Assembly (NCBI GenBank): GCA_020064725.1
Contig: JAGTWJ010000008.1
Coordinates: forward strand, 806,001-870,000
Reading direction: 5' to 3'
DNA from: Drechslerella dactyloides
Taxonomy: Eukaryota; Ascomycota; Orbiliomycetes; Orbiliales; Orbiliaceae
DNA length: 64,000 bases
Part shown: piece by piece, positions 22,314 through 33,508 of the stretch
Layout: the number at the start of each line of letters is the position of its first letter
Numbering within the stretch: position 1 is the stretch's first letter
Program-made: the position numbers and the translations under genes
The notes under the pieces: model-generated
Database searches by the model: none
Told to the model about the DNA's origin: nothing
What the model saw: the letters and a program-made list of their open reading frames with translations, nothing else

Positions 22314-24828
22314 ATGTCTCCGAGCCTCACGATCGAGGGCACCCGGTTCCACGACAAGCACGGGCGCGAGGTGCTGTTGCGCGGCATAAACCTTGCGTCG
22401 GACACCAAGTTCCCCGCCAGCCCCGCGGTGCCGTCGCATTCCGCCGAGCGGTTTTTCGACGGCGACAACGTTTCGTTCGTCGGGCGGCCGTTCCCGCTGG
22501 AGGATGCGGATGCGCATTTTCGACGGCTGCGGAATTGGGGATACAATTGTTTGAGATATCTGTATACGTGGGAGTGTCTGGAGGCGCGGGGACCGTACGT
22601 CGCCCTCACCTATTACATTGTTTTTTATACACTAGACGGATTGGATTGCTATACGATGAATCGAGATGCGGTGCTAATCGATGGGTGGTGTGTAGGGGCG
22701 TATACGATGAGGAGTATATAAATTTCACGATTGAGGTGCTGCGCAGGGCGAAGGTGTATGGGTTCTACGTCTTCATGGATCCGCACCAGGACGTCGTAAG
22801 TACATACCCCTGCATTCGTATGAATTGGTATATTTGCTAACGGATAGGTTGATCGTAGTGGTCGCGGTTTTCCGGCGGCTCGGGAGCACCGATGTGGACG
22901 CTATACGCCGCGGGTCTGAACCCGCACACGTTCGCGGTAACGGAGGCGGCGCTGGTGCATAACACCTGGCCGAACCCCGCGGAATTCCCAAAGATGATCT
23001 GGGCGACGAACTACACGCGGATGGTCTGCCAGGTCATGTTCACGCTGTGGTTTGCCGGCCGCGACTTTGCGCCCAAGGCGATCATCAACGGCCAGAACAT
23101 CCAGGACTACCTGCAGTCGCACTACCTCAACGCGACAGCGCACCTCGCGCGGCGGATTCGCGAGGCGGGCGACCTCGAGGACACCGTGGTGATCGGCTGG
23201 GAGTCGTTCAACGAGCCGAACCACGGCCTGGTCGGATACCAGGACCTCACGAAGATCCCCGCGGAGCAGCAGCTGCAGAAGGGCACGTCGCCGACAGCCT
23301 GGCAGGCGATACTGACGGGCAGCGGGCGGGAATGCGAGGTCGAGACGTGGGAGCTCGGGTCCATGGGGTCGTATCGCACGGGTAAAGTGCTGGTGGACCC
23401 GAAGGGTACGCAGGCGTGGCTGGCGGCGGACCACGACGACACCAAGTACGGCTGGAAGCGGGATCCCGGGTGGAAGCTGGGCGAGTGCATCTGGGCGCAG
23501 CACGGGGTCTGGGACCCCGCGACGGGTGAGCTGCTGCGGCCGGACTACTTTGCGAAGATGCCGGACGGGCGGGTGATCGATGCGGATGTGTTTTGCAATA
23601 CGTACTTCATGGAGCATTGGAAGAACTGGGCGCACGCTGTGCGGGTACACCATGCGAATGCCATCTTGCTGTTGCAGCCGCCGGTGTGGGTTATCCCGCC
23701 GGTGATAGACGCGGAGACGAAGGCGCTGGGGCGGATAGTGTACGCGCCGCATTACTACGATGGACTAACGCTCATGAGCAAGAAGTGGTGGGTACCTCCG
23801 ACACTGTTACAAATGCGATATGTGTCGGTAAGCAGCTGACGGCGGTGCAGGAATAGATTTTTCAACGTGGACGTGCTGGGGGTGCTGCGTGGCCGGTATC
23901 TGTCGCCGGCGTTCGCGGTGAAGATTGGCGAGACCGCGATCCGGAATTCGATGCGCGAGCAGCTTACGGCTATGAAGCAGGAAGGGCTGGATAATATCGG
24001 GGAGACGCCGTGTCTGTTCTCGGAGATCGGGATACCCTACGATATGGACGACAAGTACGCGTACAAGACTGGCGACTACAGTTCGCAGACGCGAGCGTCG
24101 GATGCGAACCACTTTGCGCTGGAGGGAGCGTTGGTATCGTACACGTGGTGGAACTACTGCGCGCTGGTGAGTTCAAGTTTCCATATATCCAAATCAGCCT
24201 GGTTATCTTCAGTATTGACTAAAGGTGGTGATTGTAGAACAACCACGAGTGGGGAGACCAGTGGAACGGCGAGGATCTGAGCATCTACGGCCGGGACGAC
24301 ACAGCCCCGGAGCGAGACTACACGGACCGACCATCCATGGAACCTTACGAGGACAGCCCGCGAGCGACGCCGAACACCATCGACTCCAGCTCCGTTAAGG
24401 GGACGCTGTCAACGGAGACTATGACCACCGAGCGCGCGATGACGTCCATCGGGTCGTCAGCGGGCACCCGAGCCGCGGACGCATTCATTCGGCCGGCGCC
24501 GGTCAGGGTGTGCGGGACGGTGACGAGCTACAGCTTTGATCTCGCGCACTCGTCCTTCACGATGGAGATTGTCGCGCAGGCGGAAACCGCGGACGCTGCG
24601 CCGACGGAGATATTCGTGCCGCTGTACCATTTCCCGCGGGACAAGCTCGAGGTGCAGATTTCGGACGGCCGGTGGGCGTATGATGAGGAGATGCAGGTGC
24701 TGCGGTGGTGGCATAAGGGTGGGGAGAAGCAGACGATCAAGGTGTTTGGGGTTAAGCGGTTCGCGCAGAGTTTTGAGGATGATACGTATTTCGATATGGT
24801 GCGGAATGTGGGGTGTCAGGTTATGTGA
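22314..24828 (+). CDS. EGH1: EGH1-type steryl-beta-glucosidase (GH5, EGCrP2 group)
   Basis: Exons 22314-22594, 22696-22795, 22859-23787, 23851-24166 and 24238-24828 give 738 residues. The GH5 barrel begins FHDKHGREVLLRGINLASD. The likely acid/base is Glu246 in WESFNEPNHG and the nucleophile about Glu495 in LFSEIGIP. The long extra segments and C-terminal beta domain match the fungal Egh1/EGCrP2 group, which hydrolyses ergosteryl-beta-glucoside inside the cell. No signal peptide is present, in line with that. A Ser/Thr-rich, probably disordered linker (about 560-620) interrupts the C-terminal part after YGRDDTAPERDY. The third donor is placed at TG|GTGGGT because only that keeps the frame into NRFFNVDV. 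The family also resembles endoglycoceramidase-related proteins, so substrate is by family. Confidence 0.9.
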
Positions 24829-25132
24829 TAAGGTGTCGTCGGGTGGGAAAATTGGATATGGTACGAGTCTGGCTGTCGTGCGTAGCAGGCGTGGTAATCT
24901 TAAACTTTTGGATGGACGGTCTTGGTCATCGGGTGGATGGACGGATGGATGGATGGCTGTGGTTTTCGGTCTATTGTATGTTATGGTATACGCGTGCATG
25001 TTGCATTTGACAAAGTTCATGAATGCGAGCGGCTAGACTGTGCACTTTACAGCGACATGCAATTGCAATTGTATGATGATCGAACGGTAGATGAACATGT
25101 ACATGTGTATGTGTATGTGTATAATGGATATT
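24829..25132. other. Convergent 3' interval between EGH1 and NDUFA13
   Basis: 304 bp between converging stop codons. It has a GGAT/GGAC tetranucleotide array at about 24930-24957 and a TGTATG-rich stretch near 25095-25125. Both 3' UTRs must fit here. No gene seen. Confidence 0.5.
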
Positions 25133-25852
25133 TTACTTGGCCTCCTGTTCTTGCTCGGGGACGTAGTGCGGGGGCAGGCCCGGCGTGATCTGTGCGGGGG
25201 TGGGCACGAACGACGGCTTGACGAATCTGTAGTATTCATACTCAATGTTAGATGTATTGCTGGCCATAGCTATATTGAGCGCAATTGATTGTGGATTGGG
25301 GGATATGCACCTGTCGGAGTGGTAGACGGAGCCGAGTTTCCAGCCTTTGACGTCCTTCATGAGCAGCTCTTCGCGCCGTTCGCCGGCCCAGACTCGCCGG
25401 ACCATGTCTCTGTCTTCTTCGGCTTGCAGGACCGGGACGAGGTGGATTCTGGCCCACCGCTTCTCGCGGAGCAGTTCTCTGCAGTGTGAATATCTGGTTA
25501 GCCATTGCCTTGTGGTAGTATATGTGTATATATGTATATATCGGTAACGTGTATGACGTAGCGGACGGGTGGGTGAGCGGTTTGACTAAAAGTCAATTGA
25601 GGGTCGGTGGATGGAGGTGTGAACGTGCCGTTTCTCGTGGGTAGCGTCGATGATACGGTAGAAACCGTACGAGCAGACTGCAAACGTGGCGAAGATGTAG
25701 AAGGCCGGCCGGAACCCGCGGGGCGGGAGATTTCTCTGCGGCGGAGAAGAACATTCAGTCAGCGGGATTGAATATATATACACCACGGATACGGGACGCA
25801 CTCTGTACTGGACCGGGCCGTAGCCCCCTTGGGGAGGCAGGTCCTGGGACAT
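25133..25852 (-). CDS. NDUFA13: NDUFA13/GRIM-19, complex I accessory subunit
   Basis: Proposed exons on the minus strand: 25852-25802, 25735-25629, 25478-25311 and 25226-25133, giving 139 residues. The protein starts MSQDLPPQGGYGPVQYR, then RNLPPRGFRPAFYIF with one membrane segment (about 24-46). REKRWARIHLVPVLQAEEDR is the family's most conserved part, and the C-terminal half carries SFVPTPAQITPGLPP. GRIM-19 is a single-pass inner-membrane subunit of NADH:ubiquinone oxidoreductase. To join EKR to ELLREKRW in frame, the second intron must begin with GC (CG|GCACGT, 25628-25479). The only nearby GT donor breaks the frame. The start lies 287 bp from the divergent SWI1 start. Confidence 0.9.
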
Positions 25853-26139
25853 GGCGGCGGGGCTGTCGTCTGCGGTTGCGATGCGGGGAGTCGTGGGTGC
25901 CGCTCGGAGTCGTGAAGCAGACGTCGTCGAGGTTGAGCCGTTGGCGGGAGATTACCTAAGCGCTCGCTCGCCCGGCCGGGCTCAAACTCGGTCGCAATCG
26001 CCCCTTCCACAAACACCACAAACACCACACATCGCCTTCCTTCCTTCCGACTTCGACTTCGAGATCCATCCAGCTCGGCCTGCTCCATCCCACCCGCCAT
26101 CGACGCGTCGCCCTCCCGCGGGAAAAGTCACAGCCCAAG
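25853..26139. promoter_or_regulatory. Compact divergent promoter between NDUFA13 and SWI1
   Basis: 287 bp between two diverging ATGs, GC-rich on the left and with CTTCC/CTTCGA repeats on the right (about 26035-26065). It must contain both core promoters and 5' leaders. No TATA box is evident. Confidence 0.5.
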
Positions 26140-29100
26140 ATGGACGGCTCGAACAACATGATGATGCCCTCGTCCATCGACCCGATGCAATTCCAGCAGA
26201 CCGCGCAGGCCCAGCACATGCAGCATTCCCCTGTCTCGCAGCAGCAGTCTCCTCACGCGTCGCTCATGCACAGCGGGAACTCCCGCAACCCATCGCCCGG
26301 CTTCCAGACGCCATCCTACCACGTCAACCCGGTCGTGCCGCTCAAACGGGCGCGCCCTCGCGAGGACTCGGTCAACATCTCGCCGAGACAGACGCCAGGT
26401 GTCCTCCCCGGCTCGCGCTCGCAGACCCCGCAGAGCGGCGTGGGCCAGGTGCCCAGCGGGCAGATGTACCATCTGTACGGGGCCGGCAATCCGAACGTGC
26501 CCCAGCGGCCGCTGAGTGCCACGCCGTCGTTCATGCCGCAGCTCGGCCAGGGCCCTCCTAATAATGGTACGCCGTCACCTATCATGCAGCCGTACAAGAC
26601 ACCGACGGCGGCGGCTGCTGCTGCGGCTGCCGCCGCCGCCGCCGCTGCTGGCGCTGGTCAACCACCTCCGCCGAAGCGGATGGCGACGCAATCGCCGATT
26701 CCCTTCTCACCGGCTAACCAGCAGCATCTGTATATGCGCCAAGGCTCTCCCACGACCTCCGACCATAGCGTGACGCGCAGCGTCACTCCGCATGGCTTCC
26801 AGACACAGCCCCAGCCGAGTCCCGGGTTCAATGCGGGCTTCGCCGGGATGCAGCCGCAGGGCCACCAGCGAGCATTCTCGCCGCCGAACGTGCCGAATCC
26901 GCAGATGAGCATGCCGCAGAACTTCCAGGGGAACCCGCAGGCGCAGGCGATGTACTCGCAGATGCAGAGGCAGCAGGCGGCACAGCAGCAACAGCAAAAG
27001 ATGATGCAGCAGCAGGCGGCGCAACAACAGCAGGCGGCACAGCAGGCGGCACAGCAGCAGTCGCCGGCTCAGGTTGCTGGTGGGCACAATCCGATGATGC
27101 AGCAGCATAGGCCGGGTATGCCGGTGTCGACGATGCCCGGGTCACATCCGAACCCCAATGCGAAGCACACGGGCCGTGGTATGCCGAACCCGGACCAGTT
27201 TGCACGTTCGTTGCAGGATTTTATGCAGAAACGGGGGACGCCTATTCAGAACATGATGCCGGTGCTCGGGGACCGCCAGGTGCATTTGTTTCCGCTGTAT
27301 CTACACGTTATACGGTTCGGTGGGTTTCGGGTCGTCACGGCAAGCAACGGGTGGGCGTCGATTGCACAGGCTTTCCAGCTCAACCCGGAGGCCCATCCGG
27401 GTGTGCTGGAGCAGCTCGTCCAGCTGTACCAAGCGAACTTGCTGCCGTTCGAGGAAGCAACAAGAAAGCCGCAGATGCAGCAGCAGCCTGTGGCTATGCC
27501 TGGAGCCAATATGAACGCGGCCCCTCCCGCACACGCGAACATGCCGAAGCAACCAAATATGACGGCGCAAACTCCTCCCAAGCAGATGGCACCGGAGTAT
27601 CAGGCCGCCGCGCAGAACGGATATCCTCCCAATACGCCATTCCAGGGAGGCGTACCTGGAAAACAGAGCACTCCGAACGCAACGCCGCATTCGTCCTTCC
27701 CTCCTACGATGGGGCAGCCCGGTGCGATGCCGCACAACGCGAACCAGGTGTCCGATAAGGGTCTGCCGCTGCAACCTGCCGGACAAGGACTGCCTCAGTC
27801 GTCCGAACTTTCTCAGATATCCAGCACGCCGGTGCGCGAGAAACACGATCTACACTTCAAGCCTAAAGTACGCGGGTTGGACACTCACGGTGGCGTCGAC
27901 GTGGCGGTACTCAGCGGTATCGGGACGGAAATTGTGCATCTTCGTCCGACCGTTCCGACGTTCAACGAGCTGGGAATCATCGATGTGCACGCTCTCACGA
28001 TGAGCTTGAAGTCCGGTTTACAGGCGGAGATTCGGCTGGCGCTGGATACTCTCGTGACGGTGTCGGTTGAATCGCAGTGGTCGCTGTCGCTGAAGAGCTG
28101 CGAGGATCTTGTGGAGACGCTGGTGGATGTGGCGGAATCAGAGGTTGAAGAGCTGAGGGGAGAAGTGGAGGAGCTGGAAGGGGAGCTTGTCTTCCCTGCG
28201 TACGAAGAGGTCCTTCGGGGCTGCCGGCAGGAGGCCAACACTCTGCTGTTGATACCGCGGGTTGGAAGCCGCCAGCACGAGCTGAACCGGGCCGCGGACC
28301 GACTGATTGCGATCACCACGATCTTTCGAAATCTGTCATTCTTCGAGTCGAACCACGATCCTTTGGCGGACAGCCATGTTATCAAGTTTGTCGCGAGCGT
28401 TATCAACGTCATTTGCAAGTCCAAGATGCTGCTTCGGTCGCACAACAACACGCTGGATTTTATGAAGGACATGATTATATTCCTGTCCAATCTCTCGCAG
28501 TCGATCATTCTACCGAGGAAGGAGGAGGCGTTGGCGCTGCTACGGTTCATTCTGGCGTTTGCGCCTCAACCGGGGCCGTATTCGCTGGGGAGGCCGCTGC
28601 CAATGTTCGCGTCGTACAACCCGTCGATTCACCGATACTTGCCGCCGGCGGTCGACAGCTTGGCGAAGCTGCTGGTTCGAGACGAGCCGAACCGTGGGTA
28701 TTTCAAGGAGCTGTTCACGGCGGGGGAGTCTGGTGCGGAACGGCCGCGGGATCTGCTGACGCGGGCATTTGCGCTAGCGATTTCGCCGATCCCCGTTGGG
28801 GATAACGTGCGGATGCTGCTGCCGGTGGAGGCGCGCAAGCCGTACCTGGAGCAGGGGATGCTCGCGGCGGAGATTCTGTCCGGGATCGCGGCACAGGAGG
28901 ACTCGCATCTGGCGCTGTCGTGGCTGTCGTCGGAGGATGGGTTTGCGCACAGCTTGGTGCGGCTGGTGTATTTCCTGTCGACGCAGCAGCAGATGATTCA
29001 TCGACCGATGGGTGGCCGGGGCGGTGGAGGCGGGGCGTACCAGGATGACGGGCATCCGTTCTCGCGGATCATCCAGCGCGGGTCGACGGTGCTGCGGAAC

Positions 29101-29343
29101 CTGTCGATGACGTCGCCGACGGTCGGGGACGACGTTGAGGGCCTGATGGGGTCGATTGAGACGTTGAACTTTATGGATGCGGAGGCGGACGGGCTGAGGA
29201 GCACGTTTCTGGCGGAGATGGCGGGGAAGAAGGAGGTTTTGTTCGGGGCGCTGATGAACTCGACGATCGACTCGAAGGCGCTGACGAGCATGTGCGAGTT
29301 CTCGGGGTTTGGAGGGAGCTACGACCAGGACGAGGTGTTTTGA
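26140..29343 (+). CDS. SWI1: SWI1, ARID-domain subunit of the SWI/SNF remodelling complex
   Basis: Single-exon protein of 1067 residues starting MDGSNNMMMPSS. Residues about 348-450 form an ARID DNA-binding domain (QFARSLQDFMQKRG, LYLHVIRFGGFRVVTASNGW). The N-terminal third is low-complexity and rich in Gln, Pro, Met, Asn and Ser. It has an Ala run at about 155-175 (26603-26650) and interrupted Gln runs at about 275-310. The C-terminal 450 residues (from about 560, with LHFKPKVRGLDTHGGVDV) form the conserved helical region of fungal Swi1 that holds the complex together. The architecture (long Q-rich N-terminus, ARID, C-terminal domain) fits Swi1/BAF250. No intron is needed. It is transcribed divergently from NDUFA13. 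Confidence 0.92.
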   Translation: MDGSNNMMMPSSIDPMQFQQTAQAQHMQHSPVSQQQSPHASLMHSGNSRNPSPGFQTPSYHVNPVVPLKRARPREDSVNISPRQTPGVLPGSRSQTPQSGVGQVPSGQMYHLYGAGNPNVPQRPLSATPSFMPQLGQGPPNNGTPSPIMQPYKTPTAAAAAAAAAAAAAAGAGQPPPPKRMATQSPIPFSPANQQHLYMRQGSPTTSDHSVTRSVTPHGFQTQPQPSPGFNAGFAGMQPQGHQRAFSPPNVPNPQMSMPQNFQGNPQAQAMYSQMQRQQAAQQQQQKMMQQQAAQQQQAAQQAAQQQSPAQVAGGHNPMMQQHRPGMPVSTMPGSHPNPNAKHTGRGMPNPDQFARSLQDFMQKRGTPIQNMMPVLGDRQVHLFPLYLHVIRFGGFRVVTASNGWASIAQAFQLNPEAHPGVLEQLVQLYQANLLPFEEATRKPQMQQQPVAMPGANMNAAPPAHANMPKQPNMTAQTPPKQMAPEYQAAAQNGYPPNTPFQGGVPGKQSTPNATPHSSFPPTMGQPGAMPHNANQVSDKGLPLQPAGQGLPQSSELSQISSTPVREKHDLHFKPKVRGLDTHGGVDVAVLSGIGTEIVHLRPTVPTFNELGIIDVHALTMSLKSGLQAEIRLALDTLVTVSVESQWSLSLKSCEDLVETLVDVAESEVEELRGEVEELEGELVFPAYEEVLRGCRQEANTLLLIPRVGSRQHELNRAADRLIAITTIFRNLSFFESNHDPLADSHVIKFVASVINVICKSKMLLRSHNNTLDFMKDMIIFLSNLSQSIILPRKEEALALLRFILAFAPQPGPYSLGRPLPMFASYNPSIHRYLPPAVDSLAKLLVRDEPNRGYFKELFTAGESGAERPRDLLTRAFALAISPIPVGDNVRMLLPVEARKPYLEQGMLAAEILSGIAAQEDSHLALSWLSSEDGFAHSLVRLVYFLSTQQQMIHRPMGGRGGGGGAYQDDGHPFSRIIQRGSTVLRNLSMTSPTVGDDVEGLMGSIETLNFMDAEADGLRSTFLAEMAGKKEVLFGALMNSTIDSKALTSMCEFSGFGGSYDQDEVF

Positions 29344-30538
29344 TTTGACTGTCATTGCCTGCCTTTGTGCATCATGTAATCTAACTTTTTTTTTTACTAT
29401 TTAATATCTTTCGGGCGGCTTGTATTGAGGTTTTGTGGATTTACGCGTGGGAGGCTATCTCGAGACGCGAGGGGCATGGCGTGGGCATCTGTTCTCTTAT
29501 CGCGAAGCTTAGCTTAGCAATGTTGCGGACGTGCATGCAGGACGCAGCTGGCTCGGTTCCTATCGCGGTGCATGCATGCGCCGGGCCTGTGGGAGGCACC
29601 AGCGTGGCTCATGCCGTGCATCCGCATTCAATATGTTCGATATCACGATGTCCAATCCGTGTCTGCGTAGTACACTGGCGATGCATTCTGTGGTGTTGTA
29701 GACGGCTAACGGGCGCAGAAAGAACGCTAGCCAGCGAGCGAACTGCAGGCCGACGTCATCGGGCCCGCAGCCGGGCATTACGTACCGATGAGATACACCC
29801 ATTCAGACATCGCCATCGCCATCTCCACTCTCATTCGCCCAATCACGACTGCATTCACATGGGGCATGGACCAGGGCCGGAACATGGACTGCCCGACATG
29901 GAACACGCCGGCACTCACCGACAGACAGACACTTCATTCATCCATCTCGATCAACGGCGGCGCTTCTTCTTGCGGCCGCGTTCCAAAGGCGCCTTCGCGG
30001 TGGTGCCCCCGCCGTCTCCGAGGAAGCCCCCAAGCCAATTTCCACCGGCCAACAGCTCAATTATCGCCCGCCGGCAACGTTGAAACCATGAAACCAACTC
30101 TTATTGCTTCTTGACAATATTCTCCGTCGCTCCAACTGGCGCTGGCCCAGCCTGCTGCCACCGCTTGCACCTGCTCCCCGGCGCGTCACCTGTCCGCAAA
30201 TAACTCTCCTCCCACCGCCCGTATTCTTACTTATATCCTGCATGCATCGTCCTACGCTGCTGCCACGGCCTCCTCCCGCTTGATCGATCGATTGGCTGCA
30301 TCCGGGTCTCGCTCGCACGACCGCCTGTCTTCCAGATTCCTCTTCCTGTCGCCGCCCGCGTGTCCTGACCCCAGACCTGTCCTGCCGATATCCCGCTCAC
30401 CCACCGTTCTCTCATCGCCACTCCGGCTTGTCATCATATCATTCCAAAGTATACCCGATAGACCCGCCCGACCGAGACAACCGCCCGACTTTTTTTTTTA
30501 TACTTTTTATCATTCGACTCGACGGTGTTGCGACAGCG
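29344..30538. other. Intergenic region: SWI1 3' end and promoter of the metalloprotease gene
   Basis: About 1.2 kb. A T-rich run near 29385-29410 suits the SWI1 3' end. The part upstream of 30539 is C/T-rich and probably the promoter and leader of the next gene. ORFs are short and unsupported. Confidence 0.5.
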
Positions 30539-33508
30539 ATGCTCAGCAAGTTCAAGCTCTCGAGCCTGCGGCGCCGCTCTCGCCAGACTCTCGGCGCCGA
30601 TGCAAAGGCCCAGGCCAAGTCCGAGAGACTGGACCATTGGGGCTCCCTCACGCCCAGCAATTCCTCGCCGTCGCTCGTGTCGACCGCCCCGACGATGGAC
30701 AGCAGCAGCATGGCCGGCGGCAACTCGCCACAGTCCGTCTCGTCGCAGCAGGGAATGCTGCCGCCGCCAATCCCGCCGCGGCCCGTCACCGCAAAGCTGT
30801 ACGACACCGTCAACGAGGATCTCACCTCGCCGATACTGCGACGGCAGTCCACATATGTGTGTGTTCCTTTTTTAGACCCTCCCTACCTTCCCGATTGACG
30901 ATTGCACGATCTTTCCCCTTTTTCGTTTTGTCAAGCTACCGCAATTGTTATTGCTCACCTCGCAATCAATGCCATGGTGGGGCGAACGAACGGCACGGAC
31001 GATTTGGACTAACGCGAAGTGCGACCTTCCAATCTCAGCTCAACTCGAGCCACCACAGCGTTCCGAAATCCGCCCCATCAGCCCCAGGCATAGCTCCCAA
31101 TGCCCCGCGAATACTCTCCATCAACGACGGCTCCTGGGCCTTCGCCTCCCTCCTGCTGGTCTTCGGCCAGTGCGGCCCGCCGGATCGGCCCCAGGACGGA
31201 ACCGTCATCGTGCACCACCACCACTGCAGCTTCCCGTCCACCTCGTGGCCCGTCTCGGATGGCTACTTTCGCGCGCTGGTCCACCTCGAGCCCGGCCCGA
31301 ACCGGCTCGAGTTCGAGTACATCTCGTCGAAGGCCGCGTCGCCGGTCAAATCCCACATGACGCTGCACATGATGCCGCTGGCGGCGCCTCCGCTACATCT
31401 CGTCATCCTGCTCGGCAAGGACTCGCCCGCGACGTTCGACTGCCCGCCGGAGAAAATACGCACGCAGGGCAACGGGTTGGAGACCGCGATTCGCAAGTTC
31501 CGCATGGCGGCGTACCTGTGGCAGGCCTACACCGCCGAGGAGATGGTGCGCAATAAGTTCGGCAGGCGCACGTTCCGCTTCGAGGAGACGTGGTCGACAG
31601 AGTCGATATCCAATAGAGATAAAGCGCCGCGGATGGTACCCCGGGTGCACGTTGTGCGGAGCGAGAAGACGGTCGCCGAGATTCGCGACCTCGAGATCGC
31701 CCAGCAGAATCCAAACGGCAGCCGGCGCGGCGAGCTGTTTGACATTGCGATCAAGGCCGTGCAGGGGTACTTTAACCCCAAGTCAGCGTTTGATCGCAAG
31801 CACGTGGCGGTGCTGCTGCTGGACTCCAAGTGGGATACCGGCGCGAATATGATTACTGGGCATGCGGCGCTGGGTGGCGGCGCGGGGAATGTGCAGATGG
31901 GGATTTTTGGCAGTCACTCGCTACATTCTTGGCCGATGTTCATCGAGGACGTAGTACCCGCTGTATGTCAAGTCGCTTTATCTTGAAGGTTCAGGACGGG
32001 TTTTCTAACTGGATGGGTTTTCGCAGTTCACCGATTGCACGAGGACGGACACTAAGATTGTCGCCAACGATGCAGGGGAGTCGGGCTCGTACTGGTGAGT
32101 GTGCATAAATACGGATTGCTGGAATACAAGCTGACAGATCGCAGGGAGGCATGTACGGTTGGCGTTGGCGCGTTTCTTCACGAGGTGGGACATGCGTTCG
32201 GCTGTCCTCACCAGCCGTCTGGCATCATGGTAAGCTGCCCAGTTGTACGCCTTGGCTCGGATTGTGTTAATTCTGTATAGGTCCGCGATTACGTTCGTTT
32301 AAATAGATCATTTGTCACAAGGGTGCGTACTTATAAATCACCATGACGCCAATGGAGGGCATCATGTCACTGACGGACTGCGTTTAGGAATCGTATTCGA
32401 CACGGACAAAAAACCCGGGACTACGGTATGTGTCGACGGCCGCTTAAAATTTTGAAGTCTTGGGCGACTTGGCTAACGGTCATGTGGCAGGTTATGCATG
32501 CCGAAGGACGAATGTCACTGGCACCGATTGGACATCCTGCGGTTCAGATTCCACCCGTGTTTCCGATCCGCCTCCGACCCGCCGACCCTGTACGACGGCG
32601 ACGAGCCGCGGATATACGGCGTGGACAACGCCATCGTTATCTCTTCGGCGACAGGCGTCGCATGGATTGAGATTTACATTAACGGCGTGTTCCAGAACCA
32701 CATGTATGTTGCCATCGCAACGATGCAAGTTATCCTTTTTATAGAAATCCGCTAACAAGCGCTTGCAGCGAGGTGTTTCCGAAGATTGAGCGGAACTATG
32801 TCATATCCGAGGCGGACATATTGTCCCGGATACCGGGTCTGGAGAAGAACAAGAACAAGAAGATCAAGCTGAGCGTCTGGACGGTTGGCAATGGGCATGC
32901 GGACATTGACGATTTCCTCGCGACCGTGCACGCGACGGTCAAGCTGCCGGGCGGGGGCAAGGCGTTCAAGAGCATGCGGCTGGGGCTTGGCGGGGGCGCC
33001 CCCGTGGAGACCATCCTGCCGATGGGGTCGAACCGGGTGCTGAATGCCATCCACGTCTATCACAGCTATGCGTATGTTGTTCCATGTAGGTCGATTGTTA
33101 TGGGCCGTGCTGATGGGGTTGCGATGTGACAGGCTCCATGGGATTGAATTTACATTTGACGACAATTCGACAGCGCTATTTGGGTATAAGACCGGCCTTC
33201 GCGCCGAGTTCCCGCTGGACACGCGCAAGGGCGAGTCGCTGCTGGGGTTCTCTGTCCGCAGCGGGTTCTGGGTCGACGGGTGCGATGTGCTGACGACGCA
33301 GGGGCGGCGGTCGCCGTTCTTTGGCAACAACAACGGTGGTTCTCAGTATGTTTATCCCTTCTCCAGTCTGTCTGTCCTGTGTCTCGTTGGAGTAGAACTA
33401 ATGGCGGCGACTAGTTATGTGATGATACCGCCGAGGGGCCACCAGATCGTCGGTATAACCGGCACCGTAGGGCAGCACATCGATTCTTTCAGCATACTTT
33501 ACCGGTGA
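30539..33508 (+). CDS. Metzincin-type zinc metalloprotease with C-terminal jacalin-like lectin domain (YIL108W family)
   Basis: Ten exons, 30539-30856, 31039-31962, 32027-32094, 32145-32229, 32281-32322, 32388-32425, 32491-32703, 32769-33071, 33133-33345 and 33415-33508, give 765 residues. Residues 449-459 read HEVGHAFGCPH, the HExxHxxGxxH zinc site of metzincins, assembled from exon 4. After it come VRDYVRLN and a CxxxxCHWHRLD segment. The C-terminal 150 residues form a jacalin-like beta-prism lectin domain (GIEFTFDDNSTALFGYKTG, PPRGHQIVGITGTVG, DSFSILY). Yeast YIL108W and relatives share this plan and are uncharacterised putative proteases. No signal peptide is seen. The N-terminus (1-110) is basic and Ser/Pro-rich. 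An optional 37-nt intron at the stop codon is described in the findings. Confidence 0.88.

Noticed and set aside
22901..23752. 283-codon open frame antisense to EGH1
   Set aside because: It lies fully within the main coding exon of a clear GH5 gene and reads as Arg/Val/Leu/His-rich shadow sequence without any family motif.
28774..29355. 193-codon antisense frame at the 3' end of SWI1
   Set aside because: It is Arg/Pro/His-rich, has no motif and overlaps the conserved C-terminal region of SWI1.
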